Assembly (NCBI RefSeq): GCF_000701365.1
Contig: NZ_JNIK01000021.1
Location: 124,001-188,000, forward strand
Direction: 5' to 3'
Length of the DNA: 64,000 nucleotides
Source of the DNA: Blastococcus sp. URHD0036
GTDB taxonomy: Bacteria > Actinomycetota > Actinomycetes > Mycobacteriales > Geodermatophilaceae
Shown one piece after another: positions 9,596 through 18,716 of this stretch; the stretch's first letter is position 1; the number at the start of each line of letters is the position of its first letter. Position numbers and translations under genes: made by a program. The notes below the pieces were generated by a model. That model saw nothing but the letters and a program-made list of their open reading frames with translations. It made no database searches and was not told the DNA's origin.

Positions 9596-10604
9596 CGGCG
9601 CGGTACCCCCACATCGACAGCTGCCCGGCGGGGACGAAGCCCAGCGCGTGGTTGACGGCGACCATCGGCTCGTTGCCCTCGAGGTTGTAGGTGGTGATCC
9701 GCTCGATCTGCGGGAACGACCGGCCCAGGTCCCGCAGCACGGCCGCCTTGAGCAGGGCGCCCAGGCGGTGACCCCGGTGCTCGCGCAGCACCAGCGTGCC
9801 GGCCTGGTGCGCCCGTCGGGACCCGGTCAGCGGTACCTGCAGGTCGGTGTAGGCCACGAGCCGGCCGTCGATCGTGGCGCCGGCGGAGAGCACGGTCCGG
9901 CCGCGCGCCACGTGGGCGGCCTCCTGCTCGCGCACCCGCGCCGCGTCCCACCGCTCGGCGCCCATCGGGATGTCGCCGTGCGGCGCGTCGGTGCTCATCC
10001 GCTCCTCGAGCAGCGCCCGGTCCTCGACCAGGTGCTCGGGGACGGCGTCCCGCCAGGTCACGACCTCGTAGTCCCGCGCCGCCGTCCGCGCCTCCGCCTC
10101 GACGGCGGCCAGCCGGACCTCGTCCGGCGGCAGCACGAGGTCGCGGCGGGTCTCCAGCAGGTCGCACGTCCACCCGTGCCGCAGCGCGAACAGCCGTCCG
10201 GGTGCGTCGGACGACGGCTCGTCGACCTCGGTCATGAACTCGGTCCGCCCGGCGGCCGCGGCCAGCCCGAGCGCCTCGTGGAGCAACGCGGTGCCCACGC
10301 CCCGACGCCGGTGCCCGGGATGGACGGCGAGGTCGACGATCGCGACGGTGGTGTTGTCCAGGAGCGGGAACAGCAGCCGGAGGGCGCCGACCACCTCGCC
10401 GTCCACCACAGCCGCCCGGTGCGTCCCGTCCCGCGAGCCACCGGGCGTGACGAGCCGGCGGCCGAGGGCGACGTGGTCGGTCGGCGTGCGGGGCGGGTCC
10501 GCCGGTCGGTCGGCGCGCTCGGACGCCGCCCAGACCTCGCACCAGGCGGGGAACAGCGCGTCCTCGGGGCCCAGCTCGACCAGCCGGAGGGATGTCGTCG
10601 TCAC
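9579..10604 (-). CDS. Tandem GNAT-domain acetyltransferase
   Basis: A 341-aa protein with two GNAT folds. The first carries the acetyl-CoA-binding motif HPGHRRRGVGTALL near residue 95, and the second a RGHRLGALLK-type motif near residue 290. The double-GNAT layout is like mycothiol synthase and other actinobacterial two-domain acetyltransferases, but the sequence is not a clear MshD, so no substrate is assigned. Start is GTG at 10604. It is convergent with lipB and upstream of leuS on the opposite side of a large inverted repeat. Confidence 0.8.
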   Translation of the reverse strand: MTTTSLRLVELGPEDALFPAWCEVWAASERADRPADPPRTPTDHVALGRRLVTPGGSRDGTHRAAVVDGEVVGALRLLFPLLDNTTVAIVDLAVHPGHRRRGVGTALLHEALGLAAAAGRTEFMTEVDEPSSDAPGRLFALRHGWTCDLLETRRDLVLPPDEVRLAAVEAEARTAARDYEVVTWRDAVPEHLVEDRALLEERMSTDAPHGDIPMGAERWDAARVREQEAAHVARGRTVLSAGATIDGRLVAYTDLQVPLTGSRRAHQAGTLVLREHRGHRLGALLKAAVLRDLGRSFPQIERITTYNLEGNEPMVAVNHALGFVPAGQLSMWGYRAGGVAG

Positions 10605-10635
10605 CCCTCGGGTCTACCGCCCCTGGCAACCGGTT

Positions 10636-10680
10636 TGCGGAGTGCGAGAGCGCAGGATCCCTGCGCTCTCGCACTCCGCA
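10636..10680. terminator. Perfect 21-bp inverted repeat after leuS
   Basis: Left arm 10636-10656 and right arm 10660-10680 are exact complements with only ATC between them; the outer part reads TGCGGAGTGCGAGAGCGC. It abuts the leuS stop (10681) and is a very strong intrinsic hairpin, though without a U tract. Confidence 0.7.
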
Positions 10681-13596
10681 TCAGCCGAGGACGAAGTTGA
10701 CCAGGCGGCCCGGGACGGCGACCACGCGGCGGACCGTCTTCCCCGCGAGCTGACCGGCGATCTTCTCGTCGGCCCGGGCCGCGGCCTCGAGCGCGGCGGC
10801 GTCGGCGTCGGCCGGCACGGTCACCTGGGCCCGCACCTTGCCGTTGACCTGGACGGCGACCTGGACGGTGTCCTCGACGAGCCAGCGCTCGTCCGCGACC
10901 GGGAACGGCGCCCACGCGACCGACCCCTCGTGCCCCAGCCGCGCCCACAGCTCCTCGGCGATGTGCGGGGCCAGCGGGGCCACGAGCAGCACCAGGGGCT
11001 CGGCCACCGACCGCGGCACCGGCCGGTCGGCACCGAAGGTCTGGGTCAGCGTGTTGGTCAGCTCGGTGATCCGGGCGATGGCGATGTTGAACCGCAGCGT
11101 GTCCATGCCGTCGCGGACGCCGGCGATCGCCTGGTGCAGCGCGCGCAGGACGGCCTCGTCGGGCTCGACGTCGTCGGTGGCGCGGACCGCCCCGGTCTCC
11201 TCGTCGACCACCACGCGCCAGATCCGCTGCAGCAGCCGCTGCGAGCCGACGACGGCCTTGGTCTCCCACGGCCGGGACTGCTCCAGCGGCCCGGTCGACA
11301 TCTCGTAGACCCGGAAGGTGTCCGCGCCGTACGCGCCGATCATCTCGTCCGGCGTGACCATGTTCTTCAGGCTCTTGCCGATCTTCCCGTACTCGCGGGT
11401 GACCGGGTTGCCCTCGAAGAGGAACTGCCCGTCCTTCTCCACCACCTCGGCCGCGGGCACGTAGAAGCCGCGCTCGTCGGTGTAGGCGTAGGCGGAGATG
11501 TAGCCCTGGTTGACCAGCCGGCGGAACGGCTCCTCGCTGGAGACGTAGCCCAGGTCGAACAGCACCTTGTGCCAGAAGCGCGCGTACAGCAGGTGCAGCA
11601 CCGCGTGCTCGACGCCGCCGACGTACAGGTCCACGCCGCCGACGTCGCCGGGCTCGCGCGGGCCCATCCAGTAGCGCTCCAGCTCCGGGTCGACCATCCG
11701 CGTGTCGTCGCTGGGGTCCAGGTAGCGCAGGTAGTACCAGCAGGAGCCGGCCCAGTTGGGCATCGTGTTGGTCTCGCGGCGGTAGGGCTTCGGCCCCTCG
11801 CCCAGGTCGAGGGTGACCGTCGTCCACTCCGTGGCCCGCGACAGCGGCGGCTCGGGCGCGGAGTCGGCGTCGTCGTCGGCGAACGTCTTCGGCGAGTAGT
11901 CGTCGACCTCGGGCAGCAGCACCGGCAGCATCGACTCCGGCACGGCCTGGGGCCGGCCGTCCTCGTCGTAGACGATCGGGAACGGCTCGCCCCAGTAGCG
12001 CTGCCGGCTGAACAGCCAGTCCCGCAGCTTGTATGTGGTCGTGGCCTCGCCGGCGCCCTGCGCGACCAGCCACTCGGTGATCCGCGCGATCGCGCCGGCC
12101 TTGTCCAGCCCGTCCAGGGAGATCTCGTCGTTCGACGAGTTGATCATCCGGCCGGCGCCGGTCCACGCCCCGCCGTCCCAGTCGGCCGGCGGCTGGACCG
12201 TGCGCACGTGCGGCAGCCCGAAGGCCTCGGCGAAGTCCCAGTCGCGGGCGTCCTCGGCCGGCACCGCCATGATCGCGCCAGTGCCGTAGCCGGTCAGCAC
12301 GTAGTCGGCGATGAACACCGGCAGCTCGCGGCCGTTCACCGGGTTGGTCGCGGTGACCCCCAGCCAGACGCCGGTCTTCTCGCGGGTCTCGTTCTGCCGG
12401 TCCAGGTCCGAGCGCCGGGAGGCCTGGCGCTGGTACTCGCGGACGGCCTCGGCGGGGGTGGCGGCTCCCCCGGTCCAGCGCGGGTCGGTGCCGTCGGGCC
12501 ACGCCCCGGCGGTCAGCGTCTCGACCAGCGGGTGCTCGGGCGCCAGGACGACGTACGTCGCACCGAACAGGGTGTCGGGCCGGGTGGTGAAGACCTCGAT
12601 GGTCTCGGAGCCGCAGCTGAAGCCGATCCGGGCGCCGGTCGAGCGGCCGATCCAGTTGCGCTGCATCTGCTTCAGCGAGTCCGACCAGTCCAGCCGGTCC
12701 AGGTCGCTGATCAGCCGCTCGGCGTAGGCGGTGATCCGCATCATCCACTGGGTCAGCGGACGCCGGAACACGGGGAAGTTGCCGCGCTCGGAGCGCCCGT
12801 CGGCGGTCACCTCCTCGTTGGACAGGACGGTGCCCAGCCCCGGGCACCAGTTGACCGGCGCCTGGTGCAGGTAGGCCAGCCGGTGCGCGTCGACCACCCG
12901 CTTGCGCTCGTCGTCGGAGAGCTCCGCCCAGGGACGGCCGGAGGGGTTGGTCCCGGGAGCGGGCTCACGGGTGCCCGCGTCCAGCTCGGTGACCAGCTCC
13001 TCGATGCGGCGCGCCTTGTCCGCGTCCTCGTCGAACCAGGAGCCGAAGATCTGCAGGAAGATCCACTGCGTCCACTTGTAGTAGCCCGGGTCGATCGTGG
13101 CGAAGCTGCGGCGGTCGTCGTGGTCGACGCCCAGCCGGCGCAGCTGCGCGCGGATCGCGGCGATGTTGGCCTCGGTGGTGATCCGGGGGTGCTGCCCGGT
13201 CTGGACGGCGTACTGCTCGGCGGGCAGACCGAAGGCGTCGTAGCCCATCGGGTGCAGCACGTTGTCGCCGTCCATCCGGCGGAACCGGCTGGTGACGTCG
13301 GTGCCCAGGTAGCCCAGCGGGTGCCCGACGTGCAGGCCCGCACCCGAGGGGTACGGGAACATGTCCATCGCGAAGAACTTGGGCCGGTCGGCCACCCGCT
13401 CGAAGCCCTCGGCCAGCCGGCCGACCGGGTTCGGGGTGTGGAACGTGCCCTCGGCCTCCCAGCGGTCCTGCCAGGCCAGCTCGATCCGCTGGGCCAGGGC
13501 CGGGGTGTAGCGGTGGCGAGGGATGTCCCCGCCCACCCCGTCGCCGGTCGGCTCGGTGCTGGCAGCGCCGGTCTGGCTGCTCGCCGTCTGGCTCAT
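10681..13596 (-). CDS. leuS: Leucyl-tRNA synthetase
   Basis: A class I aminoacyl-tRNA synthetase that charges tRNA-Leu. From ATG at 13596 it has 971 aa, normal for actinobacterial LeuRS. The HIGH motif appears as HVGH in [14 protein letters not shown], and KMSKS as KIGKS in [10 protein letters not shown]. The CP1 editing insertion and the C-terminal anticodon-binding domain are both present. ATG 13596 is preferred over the in-frame ATG at 13644 because GGAG stands 8 bases upstream and the residues before it are low-complexity. The upstream leader contains a short Leu-Leu peptide frame and a terminator-like hairpin, suggesting attenuation. Confidence 0.96.
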   Translation of the reverse strand: MSQTASSQTGAASTEPTGDGVGGDIPRHRYTPALAQRIELAWQDRWEAEGTFHTPNPVGRLAEGFERVADRPKFFAMDMFPYPSGAGLHVGHPLGYLGTDVTSRFRRMDGDNVLHPMGYDAFGLPAEQYAVQTGQHPRITTEANIAAIRAQLRRLGVDHDDRRSFATIDPGYYKWTQWIFLQIFGSWFDEDADKARRIEELVTELDAGTREPAPGTNPSGRPWAELSDDERKRVVDAHRLAYLHQAPVNWCPGLGTVLSNEEVTADGRSERGNFPVFRRPLTQWMMRITAYAERLISDLDRLDWSDSLKQMQRNWIGRSTGARIGFSCGSETIEVFTTRPDTLFGATYVVLAPEHPLVETLTAGAWPDGTDPRWTGGAATPAEAVREYQRQASRRSDLDRQNETREKTGVWLGVTATNPVNGRELPVFIADYVLTGYGTGAIMAVPAEDARDWDFAEAFGLPHVRTVQPPADWDGGAWTGAGRMINSSNDEISLDGLDKAGAIARITEWLVAQGAGEATTTYKLRDWLFSRQRYWGEPFPIVYDEDGRPQAVPESMLPVLLPEVDDYSPKTFADDDADSAPEPPLSRATEWTTVTLDLGEGPKPYRRETNTMPNWAGSCWYYLRYLDPSDDTRMVDPELERYWMGPREPGDVGGVDLYVGGVEHAVLHLLYARFWHKVLFDLGYVSSEEPFRRLVNQGYISAYAYTDERGFYVPAAEVVEKDGQFLFEGNPVTREYGKIGKSLKNMVTPDEMIGAYGADTFRVYEMSTGPLEQSRPWETKAVVGSQRLLQRIWRVVVDEETGAVRATDDVEPDEAVLRALHQAIAGVRDGMDTLRFNIAIARITELTNTLTQTFGADRPVPRSVAEPLVLLVAPLAPHIAEELWARLGHEGSVAWAPFPVADERWLVEDTVQVAVQVNGKVRAQVTVPADADAAALEAAARADEKIAGQLAGKTVRRVVAVPGRLVNFVLG

Positions 13597-13649
13597 CGTC
13601 GGTGCTCCGGTCTCGGGTGCTGGGGCGCGATCGGGCGCGCACATGGAAA

Positions 13650-13671
13650 GACCCCTCGCACAGGAGGGGTC
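13650..13671 (-). terminator. Attenuator-like terminator in the leuS leader
   Basis: Read on the minus strand: GACCCCTC, loop CTGTGC, GAGGGGTC, then TTTCC. It lies 54 bases before the leuS start, inside the transcript leader, where a plain end-of-gene terminator would shut leuS off. Confidence 0.6.
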
Positions 13672-13672
13672 G

Positions 13673-13705
13673 CCGCGCTGTCCTCGCAGGTGGGGGTCAG
13701 CGCGG
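13673..13705 (-). promoter_or_regulatory. leuS: Second leader hairpin overlapping the leader-peptide stop codon
   Basis: Arms CCGCGCTG and CAGCGCGG (8 bp, perfect) enclose a 17-base loop containing ACCCCC. The leader-peptide TGA lies in the 5' arm. The GACCCC of this element can alternatively pair with GGGGTC, the 3' arm of the terminator at 13650-13671, giving a possible antiterminator. Confidence 0.5.
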
Positions 13706-13741
13706 CCCGGTGAGGAGGAAGCGCCCGGTCACGCCGCTCAC
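13697..13741 (-). CDS. Candidate leuS leader peptide with tandem Leu codons
   Basis: A 14-codon frame, [14 protein letters not shown], runs from GTG 13741 to TGA 13697; an inner GTG at 13732 would give [11 protein letters not shown]. Two adjacent CTC Leu codons (13717-13712) sit just before the nested hairpins of the leuS leader. Its GTG overlaps the stop of the WYL regulator gene (GTGA), which would allow translational coupling. The role as a leucine sensor is an inference from this layout. Confidence 0.45.
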   Translation of the reverse strand: MSGVTGRFLLTGPR

Positions 13742-14694
13742 TCTACCGCCGGCGCCGCGTACACCTCCGCGAGTTCCCGGCCCAGCCCGGCCAGCCGGTC
13801 CCGGGCCTCCGGCGGGTCGAGCACCTCCACCTGCCGCCCGAACCCGGCGACCTCGGCCGCGACGAACTCCACCGCCGGTCCGGCGAGTTCCACCTCCACC
13901 CGGCCGTCGGCGCCGGCGTCGCCGACCGTGAGGCGGGTGCCGAACCGGACCCGCAGCCGACCCAGCACTCCCGGCTCGGCGCGCGCCCGCACCCGGACAC
14001 CACCGCGACGGCCGGCCACCGCCGCGGCGCTGGCCGCCCAGGCCGCCGCCAGGTCGAAGTCCGCCGGCCGCTCGACCGCCTCGCCGGTGCCCTCGACGGT
14101 GCGCACCCGGTCCACGCGGAAGGTCCGCACCCCGGCCGCGGTCCCCGCGACGAGGTACCAGACGCCGCTCTTGCTGACCAGACCGAGCGGGTCGACCTCC
14201 CGGGAGCTGGGGTCGCTGCCCCGCCCGGCGTAGTCGAGGCGGACCCGCTCGCCCTCGACCACGGCCCGCTCCAGCGCCGACAGGTGCTCCGGCGCCGGCG
14301 GGGCCTCGCGGTCCCAGCCGGCGGCGTCGACGACGACGGCCGTCGCGGCGGTGCGGGCCGGTTCGCGCAACGGCGCCGGCAGCGCCTGGGCCAGCTTGCG
14401 CAACGCGCCCTGGACGGCGGGCAGGGCGGCTCCGGCGGGTCCCGCGGCGAGGAACAGTGCGCGGGCCTCCCCCGCCGTGAGGCCGGAGAGGTCGGTGCGC
14501 GCCCCGCCGACCAGCGCCCAGCCGCCGCCGCGGCCGGCCACGGAGTACACGGGCACCCCCGACAGCGCCAGCGCCTCGAGGTCCCGCCGCGCGGTCCGCA
14601 CCGACACCTCGAGCTCCCGGGCCACCTGCGCCGCCGTGACCCGGCCGCGGGCCTGCAGCAGCAGGAGGGTGGCGATGAGCCGGTCCGCGCGCAC
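13738..14694 (-). CDS. WYL-domain transcriptional regulator (YafY/DeoR-HTH type)
   Basis: A 318-aa regulator with an N-terminal HTH_11-like winged helix (residues about 5-60, including VTAAQVARELEVSVRTARRDLEAL) and a central WYL domain whose motif region reads GLVSKSGVWYLVA. A C-terminal WCX-like part follows. Such proteins sense small ligands or nucleic acids. It is divergent from the DinB-like gene at 14756, and the intergenic space holds a long palindrome, so it probably regulates itself and that neighbour. Its stop overlaps the start of the leuS leader peptide. Confidence 0.88.
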   Translation of the reverse strand: MRADRLIATLLLLQARGRVTAAQVARELEVSVRTARRDLEALALSGVPVYSVAGRGGGWALVGGARTDLSGLTAGEARALFLAAGPAGAALPAVQGALRKLAQALPAPLREPARTAATAVVVDAAGWDREAPPAPEHLSALERAVVEGERVRLDYAGRGSDPSSREVDPLGLVSKSGVWYLVAGTAAGVRTFRVDRVRTVEGTGEAVERPADFDLAAAWAASAAAVAGRRGGVRVRARAEPGVLGRLRVRFGTRLTVGDAGADGRVEVELAGPAVEFVAAEVAGFGRQVEVLDPPEARDRLAGLGRELAEVYAAPAVE

Positions 14695-14713
14695 GGGGTC
14701 AGGATGCCGTGCA

Positions 14714-14736
14714 AAGTGGCCAGGAGGTGACCACTT
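14714..14736. promoter_or_regulatory. Candidate operator of the WYL regulator
   Basis: A 23-bp near-perfect palindrome with outer arms AAGTGG and CCACTT and inner CA..TG, centred on GGAGG. It lies between the divergent starts at 14694 and 14756, and its centre could also act as the ribosome site region of the rightward gene. Confidence 0.55.
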
Positions 14737-14755
14737 CGCCCGTCAGGGTGGCGCC

Positions 14756-15358
14756 ATGACCGCTTCCGCACAGACCCTCACCGACCCCCGTCCCGCCTTC
14801 GCCGCCGCCTCCGCGACCGCTCTGGCCACGGTCGCCGGCGTCCGGCCCGGCCTGCTCGACCGGCCGACGCCGTGCACGGAGTACGACCTCCGGGCGTTGC
14901 TCGGCCACCTCGTGTCCGTGTTCCGGCGGGTGGCCGCCGTGGGCCGCGGCGAGCCGCCCGCCTCCGTGCCGCAGGTGACGACGGACGTCCCCGACGACGG
15001 GTGGGCGGCCGCTGCCCGCGCGGCCGCCGACGAGGCGCTCGCCGTCTGGGCCGACGACGCCCTGCTCGACCGCGAGCTCGTGCTGCCCTACGGCCGGCAC
15101 CGCGGCGCCGTCGCGATGGCGACCTACACCGGGGAGGTCACCACCCACACCTGGGACGTCGCCGTGACCTCCGGCCAGACCCCGGCGTGGGACCCCGACG
15201 TGCTGGCGGTCGCACTCGCCGCGACGCACCGCATGCTGCCCGCCGACGGCCGCGGGGAGCGCATCCCCTTCGGGGCGGTCGTGCCGGTGCCCGCCGACGC
15301 ACCGCTGGTCGAGCAGGTCGTGGCCTGGCAGGGCCGCGACCCCCGCTGGACCCCCTGA
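14756..15358 (+). CDS. DinB/mycothiol-dependent maleylpyruvate isomerase-like protein (TIGR03086 type)
   Basis: A 200-aa four-helix-bundle protein. The N-terminal TPCTEYDLRALLGHLVSVF block carries the first metal-binding His of the family, and the central TYTGEVTTHTWDVAV block carries the second His region. In actinobacteria members are thought to bind a divalent metal and use mycothiol, but the substrate is unknown. ATG 14756 follows the operator-like palindrome. A longer upstream frame is ignored because it overlaps the divergent regulator. Confidence 0.8.
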   Translation: MTASAQTLTDPRPAFAAASATALATVAGVRPGLLDRPTPCTEYDLRALLGHLVSVFRRVAAVGRGEPPASVPQVTTDVPDDGWAAAARAAADEALAVWADDALLDRELVLPYGRHRGAVAMATYTGEVTTHTWDVAVTSGQTPAWDPDVLAVALAATHRMLPADGRGERIPFGAVVPVPADAPLVEQVVAWQGRDPRWTP

Positions 15359-15359
15359 G

Positions 15360-15400
15360 CGGAGTCGCCGGGTGACGTCCGGCGTTCCCCGGCGACTCCG
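15360..15400. terminator. Convergent hairpin, GCGGAGTCGC type (second copy)
   Basis: Arms CGGAGTCGCCGGG (15360-15372) and CCCGGCGACTCCG (15388-15400) are perfect complements, placed between convergent genes. The outer arm sequence matches the hairpin at 9553-9595. Confidence 0.6.
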
Positions 15401-15401
15401 T

Positions 15402-16331
15402 TCAGGCGAGCTGCGGGGCGACCTCGGCCGCGATCAGGTCCAGGTGGTCGAGGTCGGCGAGGTCGAGCACCTGCAGGTACACGCGGGTCGCCCCGGCCTC
15501 GGCGTAGCGGCCGAGGGTGTCGACCGCCTCGGCGGGGGTGCCGGCGACGCCGTTCTCGCGCAGCTCGTCCACCTCGCGGCCGATCGCGGCGGCCCGGCGG
15601 GCGAGCTCGGCCTCGTCGCGGCCGACGCAGACCACGAGCGCCGAGCTGTAGGTCATCGACGCCGCGTCCCGGCCCGCCTCCTCGCACGCGGCGCGGACCC
15701 CGCCGAACAGGCGGGCGTTGTCGGCGGCGGACATGAACGGCACGTTGAACTCCTGCGCGTACCGCGCCGCCAGCCGCGGGGTGCGGCGCGCACCGCTGCC
15801 GCCGACCAGCACCGGGATGCCCCCGGCCTGGACGGGCTTGGGCAGCGCCGGCGACCCGGTGATCCGGTAGTGCTCGCCGGCGAAGTCGAACGTCTCCCCC
15901 GGTGGCGTCGACCACAGCCCGGTGATGACGGCCAGCTGCTCCTCGTAGCGGTCGAAGCGCTCGCCCAGGTCCGGGAAGGGGATGCCGTAGGCGTCGTGCT
16001 CGGCGTCGAACCAGCCCGAGCCGATGCCCAGCTCCACCCGCCCGCCGCTCATCTGGTCCACCTGCGCGACGGAGATGGCCAGGGGCCCGGGCAGCCGGAA
16101 GGTGGCCGCCGTCATGAGCGTGCCGAGCCGGATCCGGCTGGTGTCGCGGGCCAGGCCGGCCAGCGTCACCCAGGCGTCGGTCGGCCCGGGCAGGCCGTCG
16201 CCGCCCATCGCCAGGTAGTGGTCGGAGCGGAAGAAGGCGTCGAAACCCGTCTCCTCCGTCCGCCGCGCGACGGCGAGGAGGTCGTCGTAGGTGGCGCCCT
16301 GCTGGGGTTCGGTGAAGATCCGGAGCTGCAC
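15402..16331 (-). CDS. LLM-class F420-dependent oxidoreductase
   Basis: A 309-aa TIM-barrel enzyme of the luciferase-like monooxygenase family. It opens with MQLRIFTEPQQGATYDDLL, contains TGFDAFFRSDHYL near residue 33, and has RVELGIGSGWFDAEH in the middle, which is the typical coenzyme-binding block. The subfamily (TIGR03560-like) uses F420 rather than FMN. The F420:NADP reductase gene at 56634 shows that the organism has F420 metabolism. The substrate is unknown. Confidence 0.88.
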   Translation of the reverse strand: MQLRIFTEPQQGATYDDLLAVARRTEETGFDAFFRSDHYLAMGGDGLPGPTDAWVTLAGLARDTSRIRLGTLMTAATFRLPGPLAISVAQVDQMSGGRVELGIGSGWFDAEHDAYGIPFPDLGERFDRYEEQLAVITGLWSTPPGETFDFAGEHYRITGSPALPKPVQAGGIPVLVGGSGARRTPRLAARYAQEFNVPFMSAADNARLFGGVRAACEEAGRDAASMTYSSALVVCVGRDEAELARRAAAIGREVDELRENGVAGTPAEAVDTLGRYAEAGATRVYLQVLDLADLDHLDLIAAEVAPQLA

Positions 16332-16434
16332 GTCGCGAACGCTATCGCCGCAGAGACCGTCGTGCTCCGGGATGTGCTGGCCGCACGGACCGGGCAGGAT
16401 GGCCGGCGAGACGATCTACGTGGAGGTACATCCC

Positions 16435-17592
16435 GTGTTCCGCAAGAAGACCAGAGGTCAGGTCATCGCAGCCGAGCTCCAGGAGGGCCTCAGCCACATC
16501 CAGACGGCCATGACCGAGGCCGGTCGCGCGGCCGCGGACGAACTGGGCCCGCGCATCGTGGCCGCCCGCGAGGCCGCCGGCCCCAAGGTGGCCGCCGCCC
16601 AGTCGGCCGTCGCCCCGAAGGTCGCCGCGGCCGTCGCCGTCGCCGCTCCGGCCGTCGCCTCGGCCCGCGACGCCGTCGGCCCGCGCTTCGAGGCCGCGCA
16701 GAAGACCCTCGCGCCCCGCATCGAGGCCGCGCAGAAGACCCTCGCGCCCCGGGTGGAGGCCGCCCGCGAGGCGGCCGACGCCCGGCTCGCCGCCGCGGTC
16801 GAGGCGCTGAACCCGCGGATCGATGCCGCCCGGGCCGGCGCCGGCCCGGCGCTCTCCACCGCGGTCGCCGCCACCACCGCGGCTGCCTCCAAGGCCGCGG
16901 CCGACCTCGCCCCGCGCGTCGAGGCGGCGCAGAAGGCCGCACAGAAGGCGATCACCCACGACGTCCTTCCCAAGGTGGCCGCCGCCCGCGAGGCGGTCGG
17001 GCCGGCGCTGGAGAGCGCCCGCGGCACCCTGGCCGCCGGCGTCGAGAACGCGCTCAGCGAGATCGAGGCCCGCCGCGACGAGCTGGCCGTCGCCGCCGGC
17101 AAGACGACCAAGAAGGCCCGCAAGAAGGCGCGGAAGGCCAGCGCGAAGCAGAAGGCCAAGGCGGCGAAGGTGGCCGGCAAGGCGTCGAAGAAGGCGGGAC
17201 GGGGTACGAGGGACAAGTCGCGCCGGTGGCCCTGGCTCGCGGTGTTCGCCGCCGTCGGCGCCGTGGCCTTCGCGGTGCTCCGCCGCCGCAACGACGCCGA
17301 CGCCTGGACCCCCGCCCCCACCGGTGACGGGCCCGTGCCCAGCTACCGAGAGGACCCCGTGCCCAGCTCCCCCAGCAACGACAACGCCGGCAAGACCGTC
17401 TCCAGCGCGACCTGGGAGTCCGGCGACTCCGCGCCCGCCGAGTCCGACATGGGCATCCGCGACGCGCAGATGGTCGACTCCGACGGCCCCACCGACCCGG
17501 TGGACCCGAAGAACAACCCGGAGCCGTTCACCAGCGGCGGCAGCGACGACCCGGGCCCGACCGCCGGACCCTCGGGCGCCGGCCAGGCCTGA
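16435..17592 (+). CDS. Membrane protein with tandem 11-residue amphipathic repeats
   Basis: I recognise no named family. A 385-aa protein from GTG 16435 (GGAGG at 16422-16426). Residues about 35-215 are a run of Ala-rich repeats of roughly 11 residues built on P-R/K-hydrophobic-E/A-A-A-Q/R-K, for example APRIEAAQKTL, the kind seen in apolipoprotein-like lipid-associated helices. A Lys-rich stretch (about 220-275) follows, then one membrane helix (WPWLAVFAAVGAVAFAVL) and an acidic, disordered tail. It may be an inner-membrane-anchored helical or coiled surface protein; function is unknown. Expression as a single gene is suggested by the strong hairpin after it. Confidence 0.8.
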   Translation: MFRKKTRGQVIAAELQEGLSHIQTAMTEAGRAAADELGPRIVAAREAAGPKVAAAQSAVAPKVAAAVAVAAPAVASARDAVGPRFEAAQKTLAPRIEAAQKTLAPRVEAAREAADARLAAAVEALNPRIDAARAGAGPALSTAVAATTAAASKAAADLAPRVEAAQKAAQKAITHDVLPKVAAAREAVGPALESARGTLAAGVENALSEIEARRDELAVAAGKTTKKARKKARKASAKQKAKAAKVAGKASKKAGRGTRDKSRRWPWLAVFAAVGAVAFAVLRRRNDADAWTPAPTGDGPVPSYREDPVPSSPSNDNAGKTVSSATWESGDSAPAESDMGIRDAQMVDSDGPTDPVDPKNNPEPFTSGGSDDPGPTAGPSGAGQA

Positions 17593-17630
17593 TCGACCGG
17601 TCCGGCGGGACACCGCCGAGACACTGCCCA

Positions 17631-17667
17631 CACCGCCCCCGCTGCCCTCCCGGCAGCGGGGGCGGTG
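17631..17667. terminator. Perfect 16-bp hairpin between 16435-17592 and lipA
   Basis: Arms 17631-17646 (CACCGCCCCCGCTGCC) and 17652-17667 are exact complements with loop CTCCC. It ends 27 bases before the lipA start, so it can terminate the upstream gene. There is no U tract. Confidence 0.65.
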
Positions 17668-17694
17668 ACGTCCTGCGGGCGTACCGTGCAGGTC

Positions 17695-18666
17695 ATGAGC
17701 GAGACGGTGGCCCCCACGTCCTCCGCATCCGCCCTCGAGCCCGCCGGCCGCAAGCTGCTGCGCCTCGAGGTCCGCAACAGCCAGGTGCCGATCGAGCGCA
17801 AGCCGGAGTGGATCAAGACCCGGCTGAAGACGGGCCCGGAGTACACCGAGCTGAAGTCGCTCGTCCGCCGCGAGGGCCTGCACACGGTGTGCGAGGAGGC
17901 CGGCTGCCCCAACATCTACGAGTGCTGGGAGGACCGCGAGGCCACCTTCCTCATCGGCGGTGACCAGTGCACCCGGCGCTGCGACTTCTGCCAGATCGAC
18001 ACCGGCAAGCCCGCCGAGCTCGACACCGACGAGCCCCGCCGGGTCGCCGAGAGCGTCGCGGCGATGCAGCTGCGCTACGCCACGGTCACCGGAGTGGCCC
18101 GGGACGACCTCCCCGACGGCGGCGCCTGGCTGTACGCCGAGACGGTGCGCCAGATCCACGCCGCCGTCCCCGGGTGCGGCGTCGAGCTGCTGATCCCGGA
18201 CTTCACCGCGGACCCCGCGCAGCTGGCGGAGGTGTTCTCCTCCCGTCCCGAGGTGCTCGCGCACAACGTCGAGACCGTGCCGCGGATCTTCAAGCGCATC
18301 CGCCCGGGCTTCCGGTTCGAGCGCTCGCTGGCCGTGATCACCGCCGCCCGCGAGGCCGGGCTGGTCACCAAGTCCAACCTGATCCTGGGCATGGGCGAGG
18401 AGCCGCACGAGGTCGTGGAGACGATGCAGGCGCTGCACGACGCCGGCTGCGACCTGCTCACGATCACGCAGTACCTGCGCCCGACGCCGCGGCACCACCC
18501 CGTCGTCCGCTGGGTGAAGCCGGACGAGTTCGTGGGCTTCCAGGCCGAGGCCGAGCGGATCGGGTTCCCGGGCGTGCTGGCCGGCCCCTTGGTGCGCAGC
18601 TCCTACCGCGCGGGGCGGCTGTACCAGCAGGCCGTCGAGGCCCGGGGGCTCGCTCCTCAGGGGTGA
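17695..18666 (+). CDS. lipA: Lipoyl synthase
   Basis: A radical-SAM enzyme that inserts two sulfurs into protein-bound octanoyl groups, completing lipoate after LipB. The auxiliary cluster motif is [12 protein letters not shown] (Cys-x4-Cys-x5-Cys), and the radical-SAM motif is CTRRCDFC (CxxxCxxC). It has 323 aa. The C-terminal [12 protein letters not shown] block carries the serine ligand of the auxiliary cluster. ATG 17695 is chosen because residues before it are not conserved. DUF4191 follows 50 bases later, the usual actinobacterial order. Confidence 0.96.
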   Translation: MSETVAPTSSASALEPAGRKLLRLEVRNSQVPIERKPEWIKTRLKTGPEYTELKSLVRREGLHTVCEEAGCPNIYECWEDREATFLIGGDQCTRRCDFCQIDTGKPAELDTDEPRRVAESVAAMQLRYATVTGVARDDLPDGGAWLYAETVRQIHAAVPGCGVELLIPDFTADPAQLAEVFSSRPEVLAHNVETVPRIFKRIRPGFRFERSLAVITAAREAGLVTKSNLILGMGEEPHEVVETMQALHDAGCDLLTITQYLRPTPRHHPVVRWVKPDEFVGFQAEAERIGFPGVLAGPLVRSSYRAGRLYQQAVEARGLAPQG

Positions 18667-18716
18667 CCCCGGCGTCGTCGTCCGGGAACGGCGGCGCGCG
18701 GCCCTATCCTGGGGGC

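Noticed and set aside
10234-13713. A 1159-codon plus-strand frame opposite leuS
   Set aside because: It lies antisense to a full-length, motif-complete LeuRS; its translation is Arg/Gly/Val-rich without domains, a codon-bias shadow of high-GC DNA. The same holds for the long minus frames at 427-2709 and 2246-4165.
13597-13740. T-box riboswitch upstream of leuS
   Set aside because: No T-box signature (AGGGTGG-type block) and no specifier hairpin were found; the short Leu-Leu peptide and nested hairpins fit attenuation better.
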